From Stutzerimonas zhaodongensis (GTDB taxonomy: Bacteria > Pseudomonadota > Gammaproteobacteria > Pseudomonadales > Pseudomonadaceae), in assembly GCF_003696365.1 (NCBI RefSeq), contig NZ_RFFM01000001.1, forward strand, positions 372,001 through 436,000: a DNA stretch of 64,000 nt, written 5' to 3'. The notes under the pieces are model-generated. The model saw nothing but the letters and a program-made list of their open reading frames with translations, did no database searches and was not told the origin of the DNA. This document shows, in pieces, positions 10,335 through 19,710 of this stretch; the stretch's first letter is position 1; the number at the start of each line of letters is the position of its first letter. The position numbers were made by a program, and so were the translations under genes.

Positions 10335-11663
10335 ATGTACAGAAAATTTGGAATTCTGCTGCTGGCGGCATGTGCCAGCCAGGCTTACGCCAAGGTCGAT
10401 GACGCGCAGGCTGTGCGGTTGGGTCAGGATCTGACCCCGCTGGGTGCCGAGCGCGCTGCTAACGCAGCTGGCACGATTCCGGCCTGGACCGGCGGTGTGC
10501 AAGCACCTGCCGGTTACGAGCCAGGCATGCATCACCCCGATCCCTACGCGGCCGATCCGGTGCTGTACAAAGTCGACAAGAGCAACGTTGCCGAGTACGC
10601 CGCGTTGCTGCCCGAGGGCTTGCGGGCACTGGTCGAGCGGCATTCGGACTTCCACCTGCGAGTGTTTCCAACCCGCCGCAGCGCCGCGAACCCGCAGCGC
10701 ATCTATGATGCGACCCGCCAGAATGCGGTCAATGCCGAGCTGATCGCCAATGGAAACGGCATCAGGGGCGCGTCGGCTGGTATTCCTTTTCCGATCCCGA
10801 AGGACGGCATAGAGGTGATCTGGAACCACATGCTGCATTACAAGGGTGACCAGACGCATTTCGTCAACAATCAGGCCGTGGTCATCAACGGCAGCCCGAC
10901 CTACATCAAGCGTGATCGCCACATCTACTACGTCTACAACCGCGAAGGCATGAACCAGACGGACCTGGACAACACGGCCCTTTACTACAAGTACCGGGTA
11001 ACCGCGCCGGCCAAGCTGTCGGGCACCGCATTGGTGGTCCAGGATCCGTTGGATCAGGTTCTCGGGGTTCGCAAGGCCTGGCGTTACAGCCCAGCCGACC
11101 GCCGGGTCCGTCGCCTGCCTTCACTTGCCTACGACTCGTTGCAGCCCGATACCAGCGGTCTGGCAACGGCCGACGTGGTGGACTCGTTCAACGGGGCCCC
11201 CGATCGATACGAGTGGGAGCTGGCCGGCAAGCGTGAAATGCTCGTGCCGTACAACAGCTACGCCGTGCACCAGAAAGGCATTCCATACGAAAAGATCGTG
11301 GGTCCAAAAACCTTGAATCCCGAGCTGCTGCGCTATGAGTTGCACCGGGTGTGGGTAGTCGATGCAACGCTGCGCAAGGGCTTTAAACATCCCTACGACA
11401 AGCGTCGCTTCTACATCGATGAAGACAGCTGGTCGATCCTGGCAGTGGACCTTTTTGACGAGAAAGGTGAGTTGATCGGTCTGCAGGAAAGCCACCCGAT
11501 CAGCTATTACGAAGTGCCCATGTTCAACAGTACGGTAGAGACCCTTTACCATCTGAAAGACGACAACTACTTCGTGGATGGCTTGGATAATAACGAGCAG
11601 ATGTATGACTTCGAAGCCAGGCTCACGCCGCGAGACTTCTCTCCGGCGGCCCTGCGCCGATAA
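10335..11663 (+). CDS. Secreted DUF1329 protein
   Basis: A 442-aa protein with a Sec signal peptide (MYRKFGILLLAACASQAYA, cleavage probably after AYA). It starts after a clear ribosome binding site (AAGGAG). The rest is a DUF1329 domain of LolA/LppX-like type: KSNVAEYAALLPEGLRALVE near the N-terminus, and YDKRRFYIDEDSWSILAVDLFD and the EVPMFNSTVETLYHL region toward the end. Family members are periplasmic or outer-membrane proteins of unknown biochemical role, often encoded beside a DUF1302 outer-membrane protein. No DUF1302 gene is present here, so this copy is an orphan. The 168 bp upstream contain no gene that I can see. Confidence 0.85.
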   Translation: MYRKFGILLLAACASQAYAKVDDAQAVRLGQDLTPLGAERAANAAGTIPAWTGGVQAPAGYEPGMHHPDPYAADPVLYKVDKSNVAEYAALLPEGLRALVERHSDFHLRVFPTRRSAANPQRIYDATRQNAVNAELIANGNGIRGASAGIPFPIPKDGIEVIWNHMLHYKGDQTHFVNNQAVVINGSPTYIKRDRHIYYVYNREGMNQTDLDNTALYYKYRVTAPAKLSGTALVVQDPLDQVLGVRKAWRYSPADRRVRRLPSLAYDSLQPDTSGLATADVVDSFNGAPDRYEWELAGKREMLVPYNSYAVHQKGIPYEKIVGPKTLNPELLRYELHRVWVVDATLRKGFKHPYDKRRFYIDEDSWSILAVDLFDEKGELIGLQESHPISYYEVPMFNSTVETLYHLKDDNYFVDGLDNNEQMYDFEARLTPRDFSPAALRR

Positions 11664-11682
11664 TCGACTTTCAATTACAACG

Positions 11683-11709
11683 AAGCCGCCTTTTCAGGCG
11701 GCTTTTTTG
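11683..11709 (+). terminator. Rho-independent terminator after the DUF1329 gene
   Basis: An 8-bp stem AAGCCGCC/GGCGGCTT with a 6-nt loop (TTTTCA) is followed by a T run, 20 bp downstream of the stop. On the opposite strand the downstream T tract is lacking, so it serves the plus-strand gene and not arcC. Confidence 0.9.
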
Positions 11710-11731
11710 TTTCGCCGAATCAGGCAACGGG

Positions 11732-12655
11732 CTATGCAAATGCTTTTGACGACAGGCTGACCCGGGTACCGGCTTGACCCTGAACGATCGCTTCGATGTC
11801 GCTCAATGAGCCGATTACCGCCACGTTGCCGGTACGTCTGGCGAACTCGCAGGCTGCCTGCACCTTCGGGCCCATGGAGCCTGCGGCGAAGCCAAGTTCC
11901 TCCAGCTGATCGGGGTGCGCCTCGGTGATTCGACGCTGCTGTGGCGCGCCCCAATCCATGTACGCGCCGTCAACATCTGTGGCGATCACCAGCAGATCGG
12001 CCTCAAGTTGCTCGGCCAAGAGGGCTGAGCAGAGGTCCTTGTCGATCACCGCCTCAACGCCCTCGAGTCGGCCATTCTGGTTATAGACAGTGGGAATTCC
12101 GCCTCCGCCGGCGCAGATCACTACGCTGCCTTTTTCCAGCAGCCAGCGGATCGGCCGGATCTCGAAAATGCGCTTGGGTCTAGGGCTTGCGACTACTCTG
12201 CGGAAGTGATCGCCGTCTGCAGCAATGCTCCAGCCTTTTTCCCGCGCCAGATGATCAGCCTCTTCTCGGCTGTATACCGGGCCGATCGGTTTGCTTGGGT
12301 GCTTGAATGCAGGGTCGGCAGCGTCGACTTCGACCTGCGTCAGCAAGGTTGCGAAAGGCACATCGAAGGGCAGCAGATTACCGAGCTCCTGCTCGATGAT
12401 GTAGCCGATCATCCCTTCTGTTTCGGCGCCGAGCACGTCCAGCGGGAATGCGTTGCCTGCGTCGTAGGCGGCTCCCTGCAGCGCCAGCAGGCCTACCTGA
12501 GGGCCGTTACCGTGGGCAATCACCAGTTCGTTGCCGGGTGCCACTTTTGCGATTTGCTCGCAGGCAACACGGACATTGTCGCGTTGGTTTTCTGCGGTCA
12601 TGGGCTCGCCGCGACGCAGCAGGGCGTTACCGCCCAGAGCAATGACTAATCTCAT
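11732..12655 (-). CDS. arcC: Carbamate kinase ArcC
   Basis: Last enzyme of the arginine deiminase pathway; it converts carbamoyl phosphate and ADP to ATP, CO2 and ammonia in the cytoplasm. At 307 aa it is full length. Family motifs are visible: [19 protein letters not shown] at the N-terminus, [24 protein letters not shown] and the [13 protein letters not shown] segment. It is the fourth gene of arcDABC, 86 bp after arcB, with a hairpin in the gap. No convincing minus-strand terminator is visible directly downstream. Confidence 0.97.
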   Translation of the reverse strand: MRLVIALGGNALLRRGEPMTAENQRDNVRVACEQIAKVAPGNELVIAHGNGPQVGLLALQGAAYDAGNAFPLDVLGAETEGMIGYIIEQELGNLLPFDVPFATLLTQVEVDAADPAFKHPSKPIGPVYSREEADHLAREKGWSIAADGDHFRRVVASPRPKRIFEIRPIRWLLEKGSVVICAGGGGIPTVYNQNGRLEGVEAVIDKDLCSALLAEQLEADLLVIATDVDGAYMDWGAPQQRRITEAHPDQLEELGFAAGSMGPKVQAACEFARRTGNVAVIGSLSDIEAIVQGQAGTRVSLSSKAFA

Positions 12656-12681
12656 GGTGCGTTCACTCCTCGTGCGGGCTT

Positions 12682-12698
12682 GGCGGCTGGGAGCCGCC
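12682..12698 (-). promoter_or_regulatory. Hairpin between arcB and arcC
   Basis: A perfect 7-bp stem GGCGGCT/AGCCGCC with a 3-nt GGG loop lies inside the 86-bp arcB-arcC gap, with no T tract. It could be an mRNA processing or stability element. Processing of arc mRNAs between genes is established in P. aeruginosa; assigning it to this stem is inference. Confidence 0.5.
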
Positions 12699-12741
12699 TC
12701 GCCCCTTTGGCCCTCTTCGTAGGAAGAAGGGAGGTACAGGC

Positions 12742-13752
12742 TCAGATGTCAGCCAGCGTAGAGACCAGGATTGCCTTGATGGTGTGCATGCGGTTTTCCG
12801 CCTGCTCGAAGGCAATGTTGTAGGGCGACTCGAACACGTCCTCGGTTACCTCGATGCCATTGGACAGGTGCGGGTACTTGGCCGCGATCTCCTTGCCAAC
12901 CTTTGTCTCGCTGTTGTGGAACGCAGGCAGACAGTGCATGAACTTGCTGCGCGGGTTGCCTGTGGCCTGCATGAGCGCCGTATTTACCTGATAGGGGAGC
13001 AGTTGCTCGATGCGCTCGGCCCAGGCCTCGACCGGCTCACCCATGGACACCCACACATCGGTGTGGACGAAGTCGACGCCTTCCACCGCTGCGATAGGGT
13101 CCTCGGTGAGCATCAGCCGGGCACCGCTCTGCTCGGCAAATTCATGGCAGGCCTGGACATGTGCATCGCTAGGCCATAAGGCCCTCGGCGCAGCGATGCG
13201 TACGTCCATGCCCAGCTTGGCGCCGATCAACAGCAGGGAGTTGCCCATGTTGTTGCGCGCATCGCCCAGGTAGGCATAGCTGATCTGATGCAGCGCCTTG
13301 TCGCTGTGCTCGCGCATGGTCATCACGTCGGCAATCATCTGGGTGGGGTGATATTCATCAGTGAGGCCGTTGTAGACCGGTACGCCGGCATAGCGCGCCA
13401 GCTCCTCGACGATCTCCTGCTTGAATCCGCGGTACTCGATGGCGTCGTACATGCGTCCCAGGACGCGCGCGGTGTCTTTCATGCTTTCCTTGTGGCCGAT
13501 TTGCGAGGAATTGGGGTCGATGTATGTCACGTTCGCACCCTGGTCGTAGGCCGCGACTTCGAAGGCGCAACGGGTGCGGGTGGAAGTTTTTTCGAAGATC
13601 AGCGCAATGTTTTTGCCCTTGAGATGCTGGCGCTCGGTGCCGGTGTACTTGGCGCGTTTCAGATCTCGGGACAGGTCGAGCAGGTAGCGCAGTTCACGCT
13701 CGCTGTGATGCATCAGGCTAAGCAGGCTGCGGTTATGGATATTGAAGGCCAT
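12742..13752 (-). CDS. arcB: Catabolic ornithine carbamoyltransferase ArcB
   Basis: Phosphorolyses citrulline to ornithine and carbamoyl phosphate in the arginine deiminase pathway. The product is 336 aa from [18 protein letters not shown]. This ATG (13752) has AGAGGA 9 bp upstream, whereas the in-frame codon at 13761 would sit on top of that site. The carbamoyl-phosphate loop [13 protein letters not shown], the HPTQMIAD motif and HCLPAFHN are intact. Its place between arcA and arcC marks it as the catabolic enzyme and not the biosynthetic ArgF type; allosteric properties cannot be seen. Confidence 0.97.
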   Translation of the reverse strand: MAFNIHNRSLLSLMHHSERELRYLLDLSRDLKRAKYTGTERQHLKGKNIALIFEKTSTRTRCAFEVAAYDQGANVTYIDPNSSQIGHKESMKDTARVLGRMYDAIEYRGFKQEIVEELARYAGVPVYNGLTDEYHPTQMIADVMTMREHSDKALHQISYAYLGDARNNMGNSLLLIGAKLGMDVRIAAPRALWPSDAHVQACHEFAEQSGARLMLTEDPIAAVEGVDFVHTDVWVSMGEPVEAWAERIEQLLPYQVNTALMQATGNPRSKFMHCLPAFHNSETKVGKEIAAKYPHLSNGIEVTEDVFESPYNIAFEQAENRMHTIKAILVSTLADI

Positions 13753-13775
13753 GTTGAGCATTCCTCTGTTTGCAT

Positions 13776-13796
13776 GCCGGGCGAAGCTCGCCCGGC
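13776..13796 (-). promoter_or_regulatory. Hairpin between arcA and arcB
   Basis: A perfect 9-bp GC-rich stem (GCCGGGCGA and TCGCCCGGC) with a 3-nt AGC loop lies in the 51-bp gap after the arcA stop and before the arcB ribosome binding site. It lacks a T tract. It is a strong RNA structure, probably for processing, stability or partial attenuation. Confidence 0.6.
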
Positions 13797-13803
13797 GCTG
13801 AGA

Positions 13804-15060
13804 TCAATAGTCGAGAGGGTCGCGTACGATCGGGCAGGTCATGCAGTGGCCACCGCCGCGGCCGCGGCCCAGTTCACTGGCGCTGATGGTGATCACCTCC
13901 ACACCGGCCTTGCGCAGCAGGGTGTTGGTGAAAGTGTTGCGGTCGTAGCCGATGACCACGCCAGGCTCCAGCGCGACGACGTTGTTGCCGTCGTCCCATT
14001 GCTCACGCTCGACTTCATAGCTGTCGCCACCCGTCTCGACCACGCGCAGGGCGGGTAAGCCCAGGGCCTCGGCCACCACCTGAAGAAAGCTCGAACTCTC
14101 GCGGCGCAGATCGATGCCGCCAGGTTTGGTTTCGTCCGGGCGCAGGCTGAAGGCGACGATGCCCTGCACCACGTCCGGGTAGATGGTGACCAGATCCCGG
14201 TCGCAGAAGCTGAACACCGTGTCCAGGTGCATCGCGGATCGTGAACGAGGCAGGCCGGCGACGATCACCCGTTCGGCTGCGCCCTGGCGAAACAGTGATT
14301 GGGCCAGTTGGCCAATTGCCTGGCGAGAGCTGCGCTCACCCATGCCGATCAGGACCACACCATTGCCGATGGGCATCACGTCGCCGCCTTCGAGTGTCGC
14401 CAGGCCGTGGTCGAGCTCTGGGTCGCCATACCAGATCTTGAAATCCTGGTCGGCGAATTGCGGATGGAAGCGATAGATGGCGGCGGTGAGCAGGGTCTCC
14501 TGCCGCCGCGCAGTCCAGTGCATGGGGTTAAGCGATACACCCCCATAGATCCAGCAGCTGGTGTCGCGCGTGAAAATCGTGTTGGGTAACGGAGGCAGGA
14601 TGAAGCTCGAATGGCCTAGATAATCGCGGAACATGCTGACGATTTCGCCACTTTGGGTGCCCGGCAGGTCGCTACCTGAAACGCCGCCGATCAAGAACTC
14701 GGCGAGGTGCCGAGCCTGCTGCTCCTCGAGCCAGCTGCGCACTTCGTTCTGCAGACCGATACCGACCTGGTTCGCCGTGATCTTGCGGTCGAGGATCCAC
14801 TTCAGAGCTTCTGGATTGCTCACCGTCTCGGTTAGAAGGTTATGCATCTCCAGCACCTCAACGCCTCGCTCACGCATCTTGGTGACGAAATCGAAGTGGT
14901 CGCGCTTGGCCTGGTTCACCCACATCACATCATCGAACAAGAGCTCGTCGCAGTTTGTCGGCGTCAGGCGCTGATGGGCTAGGCCTGGCGAGCAGACCAT
15001 CACCTTGCGCAGTTTGCCGGCCTCGGAATGGACACCCAGTTTCAAGGGTTGCGGGGTCAT
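13804..15060 (-). CDS. arcA: Arginine deiminase ArcA
   Basis: Hydrolyses arginine to citrulline and ammonia, the first step of fermentative arginine catabolism. The product is 418 aa starting at [18 protein letters not shown] chose the ATG at 15060 because AGGAG lies 7 bp before it; the ATG at 15066 is almost on top of that site. The N-terminal [11 protein letters not shown] motif, the acidic substrate loop WIYGG, the EGGDVMPIG motif and the catalytic cysteine in [14 protein letters not shown] near the C-terminus are all present. It is the second gene of arcDABC, 99 bp after arcD with a hairpin in the gap. Confidence 0.97.
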   Translation of the reverse strand: MTPQPLKLGVHSEAGKLRKVMVCSPGLAHQRLTPTNCDELLFDDVMWVNQAKRDHFDFVTKMRERGVEVLEMHNLLTETVSNPEALKWILDRKITANQVGIGLQNEVRSWLEEQQARHLAEFLIGGVSGSDLPGTQSGEIVSMFRDYLGHSSFILPPLPNTIFTRDTSCWIYGGVSLNPMHWTARRQETLLTAAIYRFHPQFADQDFKIWYGDPELDHGLATLEGGDVMPIGNGVVLIGMGERSSRQAIGQLAQSLFRQGAAERVIVAGLPRSRSAMHLDTVFSFCDRDLVTIYPDVVQGIVAFSLRPDETKPGGIDLRRESSSFLQVVAEALGLPALRVVETGGDSYEVEREQWDDGNNVVALEPGVVIGYDRNTFTNTLLRKAGVEVITISASELGRGRGGGHCMTCPIVRDPLDY

Positions 15061-15108
15061 GGACATTCTCCTTGCAAGTCTTCGCACCGGTAGGTGCTCA
15101 GTGGTTCG

Positions 15109-15127
15109 CCATCGCTTATGGCGATGG
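15109..15127 (-). promoter_or_regulatory. Hairpin between arcD and arcA
   Basis: A 7-bp perfect stem CCATCGC/GCGATGG with a 5-nt loop (TTATG) lies in the 99-bp gap, with no T tract. It completes a set: every intercistronic gap of this operon contains a hairpin. Confidence 0.45.
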
Positions 15128-15159
15128 TCGAGGAGTAGGCGCACTCGGCGCCCAGAGGA

Positions 15160-16587
15160 TCAAAGCGACAGGAAGCCCTCGTACAAGCCATAGGCCGCGA
15201 TACCTGCGCCGATCACGACAGCAGCGAAAATCAGCTTCTCGATCAGGGTGAATACCGGCTCGCCACGTTCATGCTTGGCTTTGGCGAAGAGCAGCACGCC
15301 TGGCGCGTAGAGCAGCGCAGACAGCAGCAGATACTGCACGCCGCCGGCATAGACGAGCCAGAGTGCGTATAGCGTGGCGATGGCGGCCACCAGCAGATCC
15401 TTACGACGCTCACCAGGCGCATTCTCGTAACCCTCGCCCCGAGCGCTTAGCAACAGTGCGTAAGCTGCGGACCAGAAATACGGCACCAGAATCATAGAAG
15501 TGGCGAGATAGAGCAGACTCAGGTACGTCGAAGCGCTGAACAGCGTGATGATCAGAAACAGTTGAATCAGCCCATTGGAAAGCCAAAGCGCGTTGACGGG
15601 AACGTGATTCGCGTTTTCCTTGCGCAAGAAGCTCGGCATGGTGTGGTCGCGTGCGCCGGCAAAAAGTATCTCGGCGCAGAGCAGGGTCCATGACAGCAGG
15701 GCGCCGGCCAATGACACGACCAGCCCAACACTGATCAGCACAGCGCCCCAGCGGCCCACTACCTGCTCCAGCACGCCGGCCATGGAAGGGTTCTTCAAGC
15801 CAGCGAGTTCGGCCTGGCTCATGATGCCCATGGATAGAACGTTTACCAGTACCAGCAGTGCGAGCACACCAATGAAGCCAATCACTGTCGCCTTGCCGAC
15901 GTCGCTGCGTCGCTCGGCTCGCGCCGAATAGACGCTGGCACCTTCGATGCCGATGAAGACCCAAACGGTCACGAGCATCATGTTGCGCACCTGCTGCATG
16001 ACGCTGCCCAGTTCAAGATTGCCACGGCCCCAGAAGTCGGCCGTGAACACTTCCAGGCGAAACGCGATGGCAGCGATGACGATGAACATGATCAGCGGGA
16101 CGACCTTGGCGATGGTGCTGACCAGGTTGATGAACGCGGCCTGTTGAATCCCATGCAAGACCAGCAGGTGCACACTCCAAAGCACGAGCGAGGCGCCGAT
16201 CACTGCCGGCAGGGTGTTGCCTTCGCCGAAGATCGGGAAGAAGTAGCCCAGGGTGCTGAACAGCAACACGAAATAGCTGACGTTGCCGATCCAGGCGCTG
16301 ATCCAGTAACCCCAGGCCGACGAGAAGCCCATGTAGTCGCCGAAGCCAGCTTTCGCATAGGCATAGACGCCTGCGTCCAGATCCGGCTTGCGGTTGGCCA
16401 GCGTCTGGAAAACGAAGGCCAGGGTGAGCATTCCGACCGCGGTGATGCCCCAGCCGATGAGGATCGCTCCGGCGCTGGCGCTCGCTGCCATATTCTGCGG
16501 CAGCGAAAAGATTCCGCCGCCGATCATCGAGCCCACCACCAATGCGATCAACGCATTGAGTTTCAGTTGTTTCGTGGCTGCGACCAT
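15160..16587 (-). CDS. arcD: Arginine/ornithine antiporter ArcD
   Basis: Inner-membrane exchanger of the APC superfamily that imports arginine and exports ornithine without energy cost. The product is 475 aa from the ATG at 16587 (MVAATKQLKLNALIALVVG), which has AAGGAG 7 bp upstream; an in-frame extension to 16626 lacks such a site. About 12-13 hydrophobic helices are evident. The first carries the APC signature GSMIGGGIFSLPQNMA, and helix 6 carries the conserved WVFIGIEGASVYSARA. It is the first gene of arcDABC, behind an ANR-type box. Confidence 0.96.
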   Translation of the reverse strand: MVAATKQLKLNALIALVVGSMIGGGIFSLPQNMAASASAGAILIGWGITAVGMLTLAFVFQTLANRKPDLDAGVYAYAKAGFGDYMGFSSAWGYWISAWIGNVSYFVLLFSTLGYFFPIFGEGNTLPAVIGASLVLWSVHLLVLHGIQQAAFINLVSTIAKVVPLIMFIVIAAIAFRLEVFTADFWGRGNLELGSVMQQVRNMMLVTVWVFIGIEGASVYSARAERRSDVGKATVIGFIGVLALLVLVNVLSMGIMSQAELAGLKNPSMAGVLEQVVGRWGAVLISVGLVVSLAGALLSWTLLCAEILFAGARDHTMPSFLRKENANHVPVNALWLSNGLIQLFLIITLFSASTYLSLLYLATSMILVPYFWSAAYALLLSARGEGYENAPGERRKDLLVAAIATLYALWLVYAGGVQYLLLSALLYAPGVLLFAKAKHERGEPVFTLIEKLIFAAVVIGAGIAAYGLYEGFLSL

Positions 16588-16652
16588 AACCTGTCTCCTT
16601 CGAAGAACCTGCTTAGTCACGGTCATTGAATGCCTATCTGCACGACGTGGTC

Positions 16653-16666
16653 ATGACAGGGATCAA
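16653..16666 (-). promoter_or_regulatory. ANR/FNR-type box of the arcDABC operon
   Basis: Read on the minus strand the site is TTGAT-CCCT-GTCAT, a 9 of 10 match to the ANR/FNR pattern TTGAT-N4-RTCAA. It is centred about 73 bp upstream of the arcD ATG. If it is at the usual -41.5 position, the leader would be about 30 nt long. Anaerobic control of arcDABC by ANR is established in P. aeruginosa; the site here is a pattern match. Confidence 0.7.
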
Positions 16667-16765
16667 CAAAGCGCTGGGGTCGTGGTGCAACGATGAGCTC
16701 GCTGGTGTAGGCAATGGGGCGCCGAGTCAGAGCGGTTGCTTGGTTATGATTTGAGGAGGGGTGTC

Positions 16766-17128
16766 GTGTTCAGACCGGGTCACGTGGAGGTCAACCGATT
16801 GCCATCGGACAACTTTCCTGAGTATCACCTCAAGCTCGACTACCACGTCGAGGGGCCGGAGCAGAAGCCGGAGTGGGCCTGTTTCCACCTGTATGGAACG
16901 ATCGATCAGACGCCCATCGATGAACGCTTCGCGATGCACCGGGACGTGGCGTTCAACTTTCTACAGCGCATCCGCCAATGCTTGCGCAAGCGCGGTTTGC
17001 ACCTGCACACGGATGTGCTTTTCGCATTCCATGCCGAGTACGATCCGCTGTTCGAAGACTTGCGCCACCAGCTGCATGGTTTGGTAGGTGAGCCAGTGGA
17101 TCTCGAACGTTTTTTGCGCGATGACTAG
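16766..17128 (+). CDS. DUF5064 family small protein
   Basis: A 120-aa soluble protein that I place in the Pseudomonas-restricted DUF5064 family because of its N-terminal F-x-PGH segment (FRPGHVEVNRL) and its length. The start is a GTG at 16766 with AGGAGG 6 bp upstream; the open frame to 16736 has no comparable site. The C-terminal half is rich in basic and aromatic residues. No function is known. It lies between the divergent arc operon and a convergent DUF3392 gene. Confidence 0.7.
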   Translation: MFRPGHVEVNRLPSDNFPEYHLKLDYHVEGPEQKPEWACFHLYGTIDQTPIDERFAMHRDVAFNFLQRIRQCLRKRGLHLHTDVLFAFHAEYDPLFEDLRHQLHGLVGEPVDLERFLRDD

Positions 17129-17132
17129 TTGG

Positions 17133-17456
17133 CTAGTTGCGGTCGGCAACCACGCCGATGATGAAGAGCATCACCAACAGCACCGGCGCCAGGGTGTAGT
17201 TGTTGAATTGCGCCAGGCCTTTGGCGAGCCAGGGGCTGAGGTAGATGATGCCGAGGCCGTAAACCAGCGCGCAGAACACCACGAAGGCGAGCGTCCGCAA
17301 TACGAAATTCCATCCACCGATGTTTCTCTGCACCCAGGCGTTCAATGCTGGCCCGAACAGTACGAACAGTGTGGCCATGATCGCCAGGGAAATGTCGGAC
17401 AGGTGACTGCGGCTCCACCGCGACAAGGTGGCAATGAGGTCGAGTACTAGGTCCAT
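17133..17456 (-). CDS. DUF3392 family membrane protein
   Basis: A 107-aa protein with three to four hydrophobic segments (about residues 20-35, 47-68 and 85-104). It resembles the DUF3392 proteins found next to hemW in Pseudomonas. Its stop is only 4 bp from the convergent DUF5064 stop, and it lies 9 bp downstream of hemW on the same strand, so it is probably in the hemW transcript. Function unknown. Confidence 0.75.
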   Translation of the reverse strand: MDLVLDLIATLSRWSRSHLSDISLAIMATLFVLFGPALNAWVQRNIGGWNFVLRTLAFVVFCALVYGLGIIYLSPWLAKGLAQFNNYTLAPVLLVMLFIIGVVADRN

Positions 17457-17465
17457 GCGGGGTCC

Positions 17466-18674
17466 TTAGGGCAGGAATAGTTGTAGCAAGTCGTTGAGGA
17501 ACAACTGGCCTTTGGGCGTGGCGACCAGGCGTTGCGGATCGCGCTCCAAGAGCCCTCGCGCCTCGGCCTCGCGACGGCCATCGGAGAGCAGCGCTGGTGC
17601 GAGTCCGGTGCGCTGAGTGAACATCACTGTGGGCACGCCGTCGGTGAGGCGCAGCACGTTCATCAGGAATTCGAATGGCAATTCATCTTGCGCCAGGTCT
17701 TTCACACCGGCGCGAAAGCGTTTGCTCGGATCAAGGTAGTCCTTGGGCAGGCGAGTCTTCCATTGCCGACGGATATGCCCGTCTCGGTCACTCGATTTGC
17801 CATGGGCGCCAGCGCCAAGTCCCAGGAAGTCACCGAAGGTCCAGTAATTAAGGTTGTGGCGCGCCTGGCGGTCAGGCTGGGCATAAGCAGACGTCTCGTA
17901 CTGGCGGTAACCGTGCGCCGCAAGAAGTGCCTGGCCGACTTCCTGGATGTCCCACAGGGTTTCATCTTCCGGCAGCTTTGGCGGCTTGCTCCAGAACTCG
18001 GTATTCGGCTCAACCGTGAGCTGATACCAGGACAGGTGGGTCGGCTGCTGAGCGATGGCTATTCGCAGGTCGCTCAATGCATCGTCCAGGCTCTGATTCG
18101 GCAGGCCATGCATGAGGTCGAGGTTGAAATTATCGAAGCCCGCGGCGCGTGCCATATCGGCCGCCCGCACAGCCTCGTCACCATCGTGAATCCTGCCTAG
18201 CGCCGTTAGTTTCTCAGCTTGAAAGCTCTGCACACCGATGGACAGGCGATTGATACCGAGGCTTCGGTAGTCGCGGAATTTCGCCTGTTCAAAAGTGCCC
18301 GGATTGGCTTCCAGCGTAATCTCGATGTCATCGCTGAAGCCGATCCGCTGCTCCAGGCTTTCAAGAATCCTGCCTAACGCACCGGGGGAAAACAGGCTTG
18401 GCGTACCGCCACCAAAGAAAATCGAACTGAGCTTGCGGCCCTGTACCTGACCCATATCGGCGTCCAGGTCGGCCAGCAACGCTGTGACATAAGCATCTTC
18501 AGGAAGCGACGGGCCCGCCGCGTGTGAATTGAAGTCGCAGTACGGGCATTTCCTGACGCACCATGGGATGTGGACATAGGCAGCCAGGGGCGGAAGCTGA
18601 AACCTAGCTGCCGATGATGCGGAAGCCTGATGGCCGTCATCAGCGTCCGGCTCTGGCGCTGCGGTGTTGCTCAT
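17466..18674 (-). CDS. hemW: Radical SAM heme chaperone HemW
   Basis: Oxygen-independent coproporphyrinogen oxidase-like protein, now regarded as a heme chaperone. The 402-aa protein has the radical-SAM triad in [13 protein letters not shown] near residue 40, the SAM-binding glycine segment [11 protein letters not shown], and the C-terminal HemN-like domain. The first 25 or so residues are a low-complexity acidic extension. It lacks the extra N-terminal cysteine typical of true HemN, which favours HemW. The start overlaps the rdgB stop by 4 bp (ATGA), so the two are translationally coupled. Confidence 0.93.
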   Translation of the reverse strand: MSNTAAPEPDADDGHQASASSAARFQLPPLAAYVHIPWCVRKCPYCDFNSHAAGPSLPEDAYVTALLADLDADMGQVQGRKLSSIFFGGGTPSLFSPGALGRILESLEQRIGFSDDIEITLEANPGTFEQAKFRDYRSLGINRLSIGVQSFQAEKLTALGRIHDGDEAVRAADMARAAGFDNFNLDLMHGLPNQSLDDALSDLRIAIAQQPTHLSWYQLTVEPNTEFWSKPPKLPEDETLWDIQEVGQALLAAHGYRQYETSAYAQPDRQARHNLNYWTFGDFLGLGAGAHGKSSDRDGHIRRQWKTRLPKDYLDPSKRFRAGVKDLAQDELPFEFLMNVLRLTDGVPTVMFTQRTGLAPALLSDGRREAEARGLLERDPQRLVATPKGQLFLNDLLQLFLP

Positions 18675-19267
18675 GCAAGGCCCAGGCGCTGCTTGAGCAG
18701 GGCCATGGCACGCGCACGATGGCTGAGCTGATTCTTGTCGGCCGGGGTCATTTCAGCGCTTGAACAGTTGCGTTCCGGGACCCAGAACAGCGGGTCATAG
18801 CCGAACCCATGTTCGCCCTGCTGCGCATGCAGAATACGGCCATGCCAGAGGCCTTCACAGATGATGGGGAGCGGGTCTTCACCATGGCGCACCAGCGCCA
18901 GCGCACAAACGAACTGTGCGCCGCGCTCGCTATCGGGTACATCCTTCAGCGCGTCGAGCAGCTTGGCGTTGTTCGCCGCATCGCCCCTGCCATCTGCATA
19001 CCGCGCTGAATAGATGCCCGGTGCACCGCCGAGATAATCCACCGCCAAACCCGAATCATCGGCCAGGGACGGCAGTCCGGAAATCCGGGCGGCATTGCGG
19101 GCTTTGATGATGGCGTTTTCGACGAAGGACAGCCCAGTCTCCTCTGGCTCGATCGCGCTGAATTCACCAATCGAGCGTACCCGTACGGAGTCGCCCAGCA
19201 TGGCTTGCAGTTCCTTGAGCTTGCCGGCGTTATGGCTGGCCAGCACCAGTTCGTTGAAGGGCATCAT
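18671..19267 (-). CDS. rdgB: dITP/XTP pyrophosphatase RdgB
   Basis: House-cleaning nucleotidase that hydrolyses deaminated purine triphosphates (dITP, XTP) to monophosphates and so keeps them out of DNA. The 198-aa length is typical. Motifs: [12 protein letters not shown] (nucleotide binding), [23 protein letters not shown]-like segment (here ARYADG), and [12 protein letters not shown]. Its start overlaps the DUF4426 stop by 4 bp, and its stop overlaps the hemW start. The run DUF4426-rdgB-hemW-DUF3392 looks like one transcript. Confidence 0.96.
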   Translation of the reverse strand: MMPFNELVLASHNAGKLKELQAMLGDSVRVRSIGEFSAIEPEETGLSFVENAIIKARNAARISGLPSLADDSGLAVDYLGGAPGIYSARYADGRGDAANNAKLLDALKDVPDSERGAQFVCALALVRHGEDPLPIICEGLWHGRILHAQQGEHGFGYDPLFWVPERNCSSAEMTPADKNQLSHRARAMALLKQRLGLA

Positions 19268-19686
19268 TCGTCCGGGAAGAATTCTTGAGAGAAATCGAAG
19301 GCGATCGGAGCGCCGCCCGTGGGTTGGACGTTGAGGCTGAAACGCAGCGTTTCTCGCGAGTCGAACGGGAATTGGGCGAGGTAGTAGATTGCCGCGTCTC
19401 CCTCCTTTAGCTGCTTGAACTTCAGCGGGTAATCCTGACCCAGCAGATTCTTTACCGAGCCGCTCACTTGTCCCGCGACCGGCTTGCCAGATTTCAACAC
19501 CGATACGTTGATCACGCCCTGGGTCTTGCTACGGACAAGGCCGGCGGCCGCAGCGATATCCGGTTGCAGAAAGCCCGAATTGAACGCGATGTAATGGACG
19601 TCGTACTCACCCTCGCTGTGCTTGCGCTCTGCCCAAGCGGGCATTGCAAGCAGGAGGGTCAGCAGGCATATCAGACTAGATCTCAT
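19264..19686 (-). CDS. DUF4426 exported protein
   Basis: A 140-aa protein with an N-terminal signal peptide ([19 protein letters not shown], cleavage after AWA). The body fits DUF4426: the segment [20 protein letters not shown] near the mature N-terminus and the C-terminal FDFSQEFFP. It is probably periplasmic. The family has no known activity. It sits between metW and rdgB, 24 bp after metW on the same strand. Confidence 0.8.
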   Translation of the reverse strand: MRSSLICLLTLLLAMPAWAERKHSEGEYDVHYIAFNSGFLQPDIAAAAGLVRSKTQGVINVSVLKSGKPVAGQVSGSVKNLLGQDYPLKFKQLKEGDAAIYYLAQFPFDSRETLRFSLNVQPTGGAPIAFDFSQEFFPDE

Positions 19687-19710
19687 GGTTCATCTCCAGC
19701 GATGGGAAGG

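Noticed and set aside
9780-10922. 380-codon minus-strand frame spanning trmB and the start of the DUF1329 gene
   Set aside because: It covers two real genes and the gap between them, with no conserved motif. The 168-bp gap therefore holds no supported gene.
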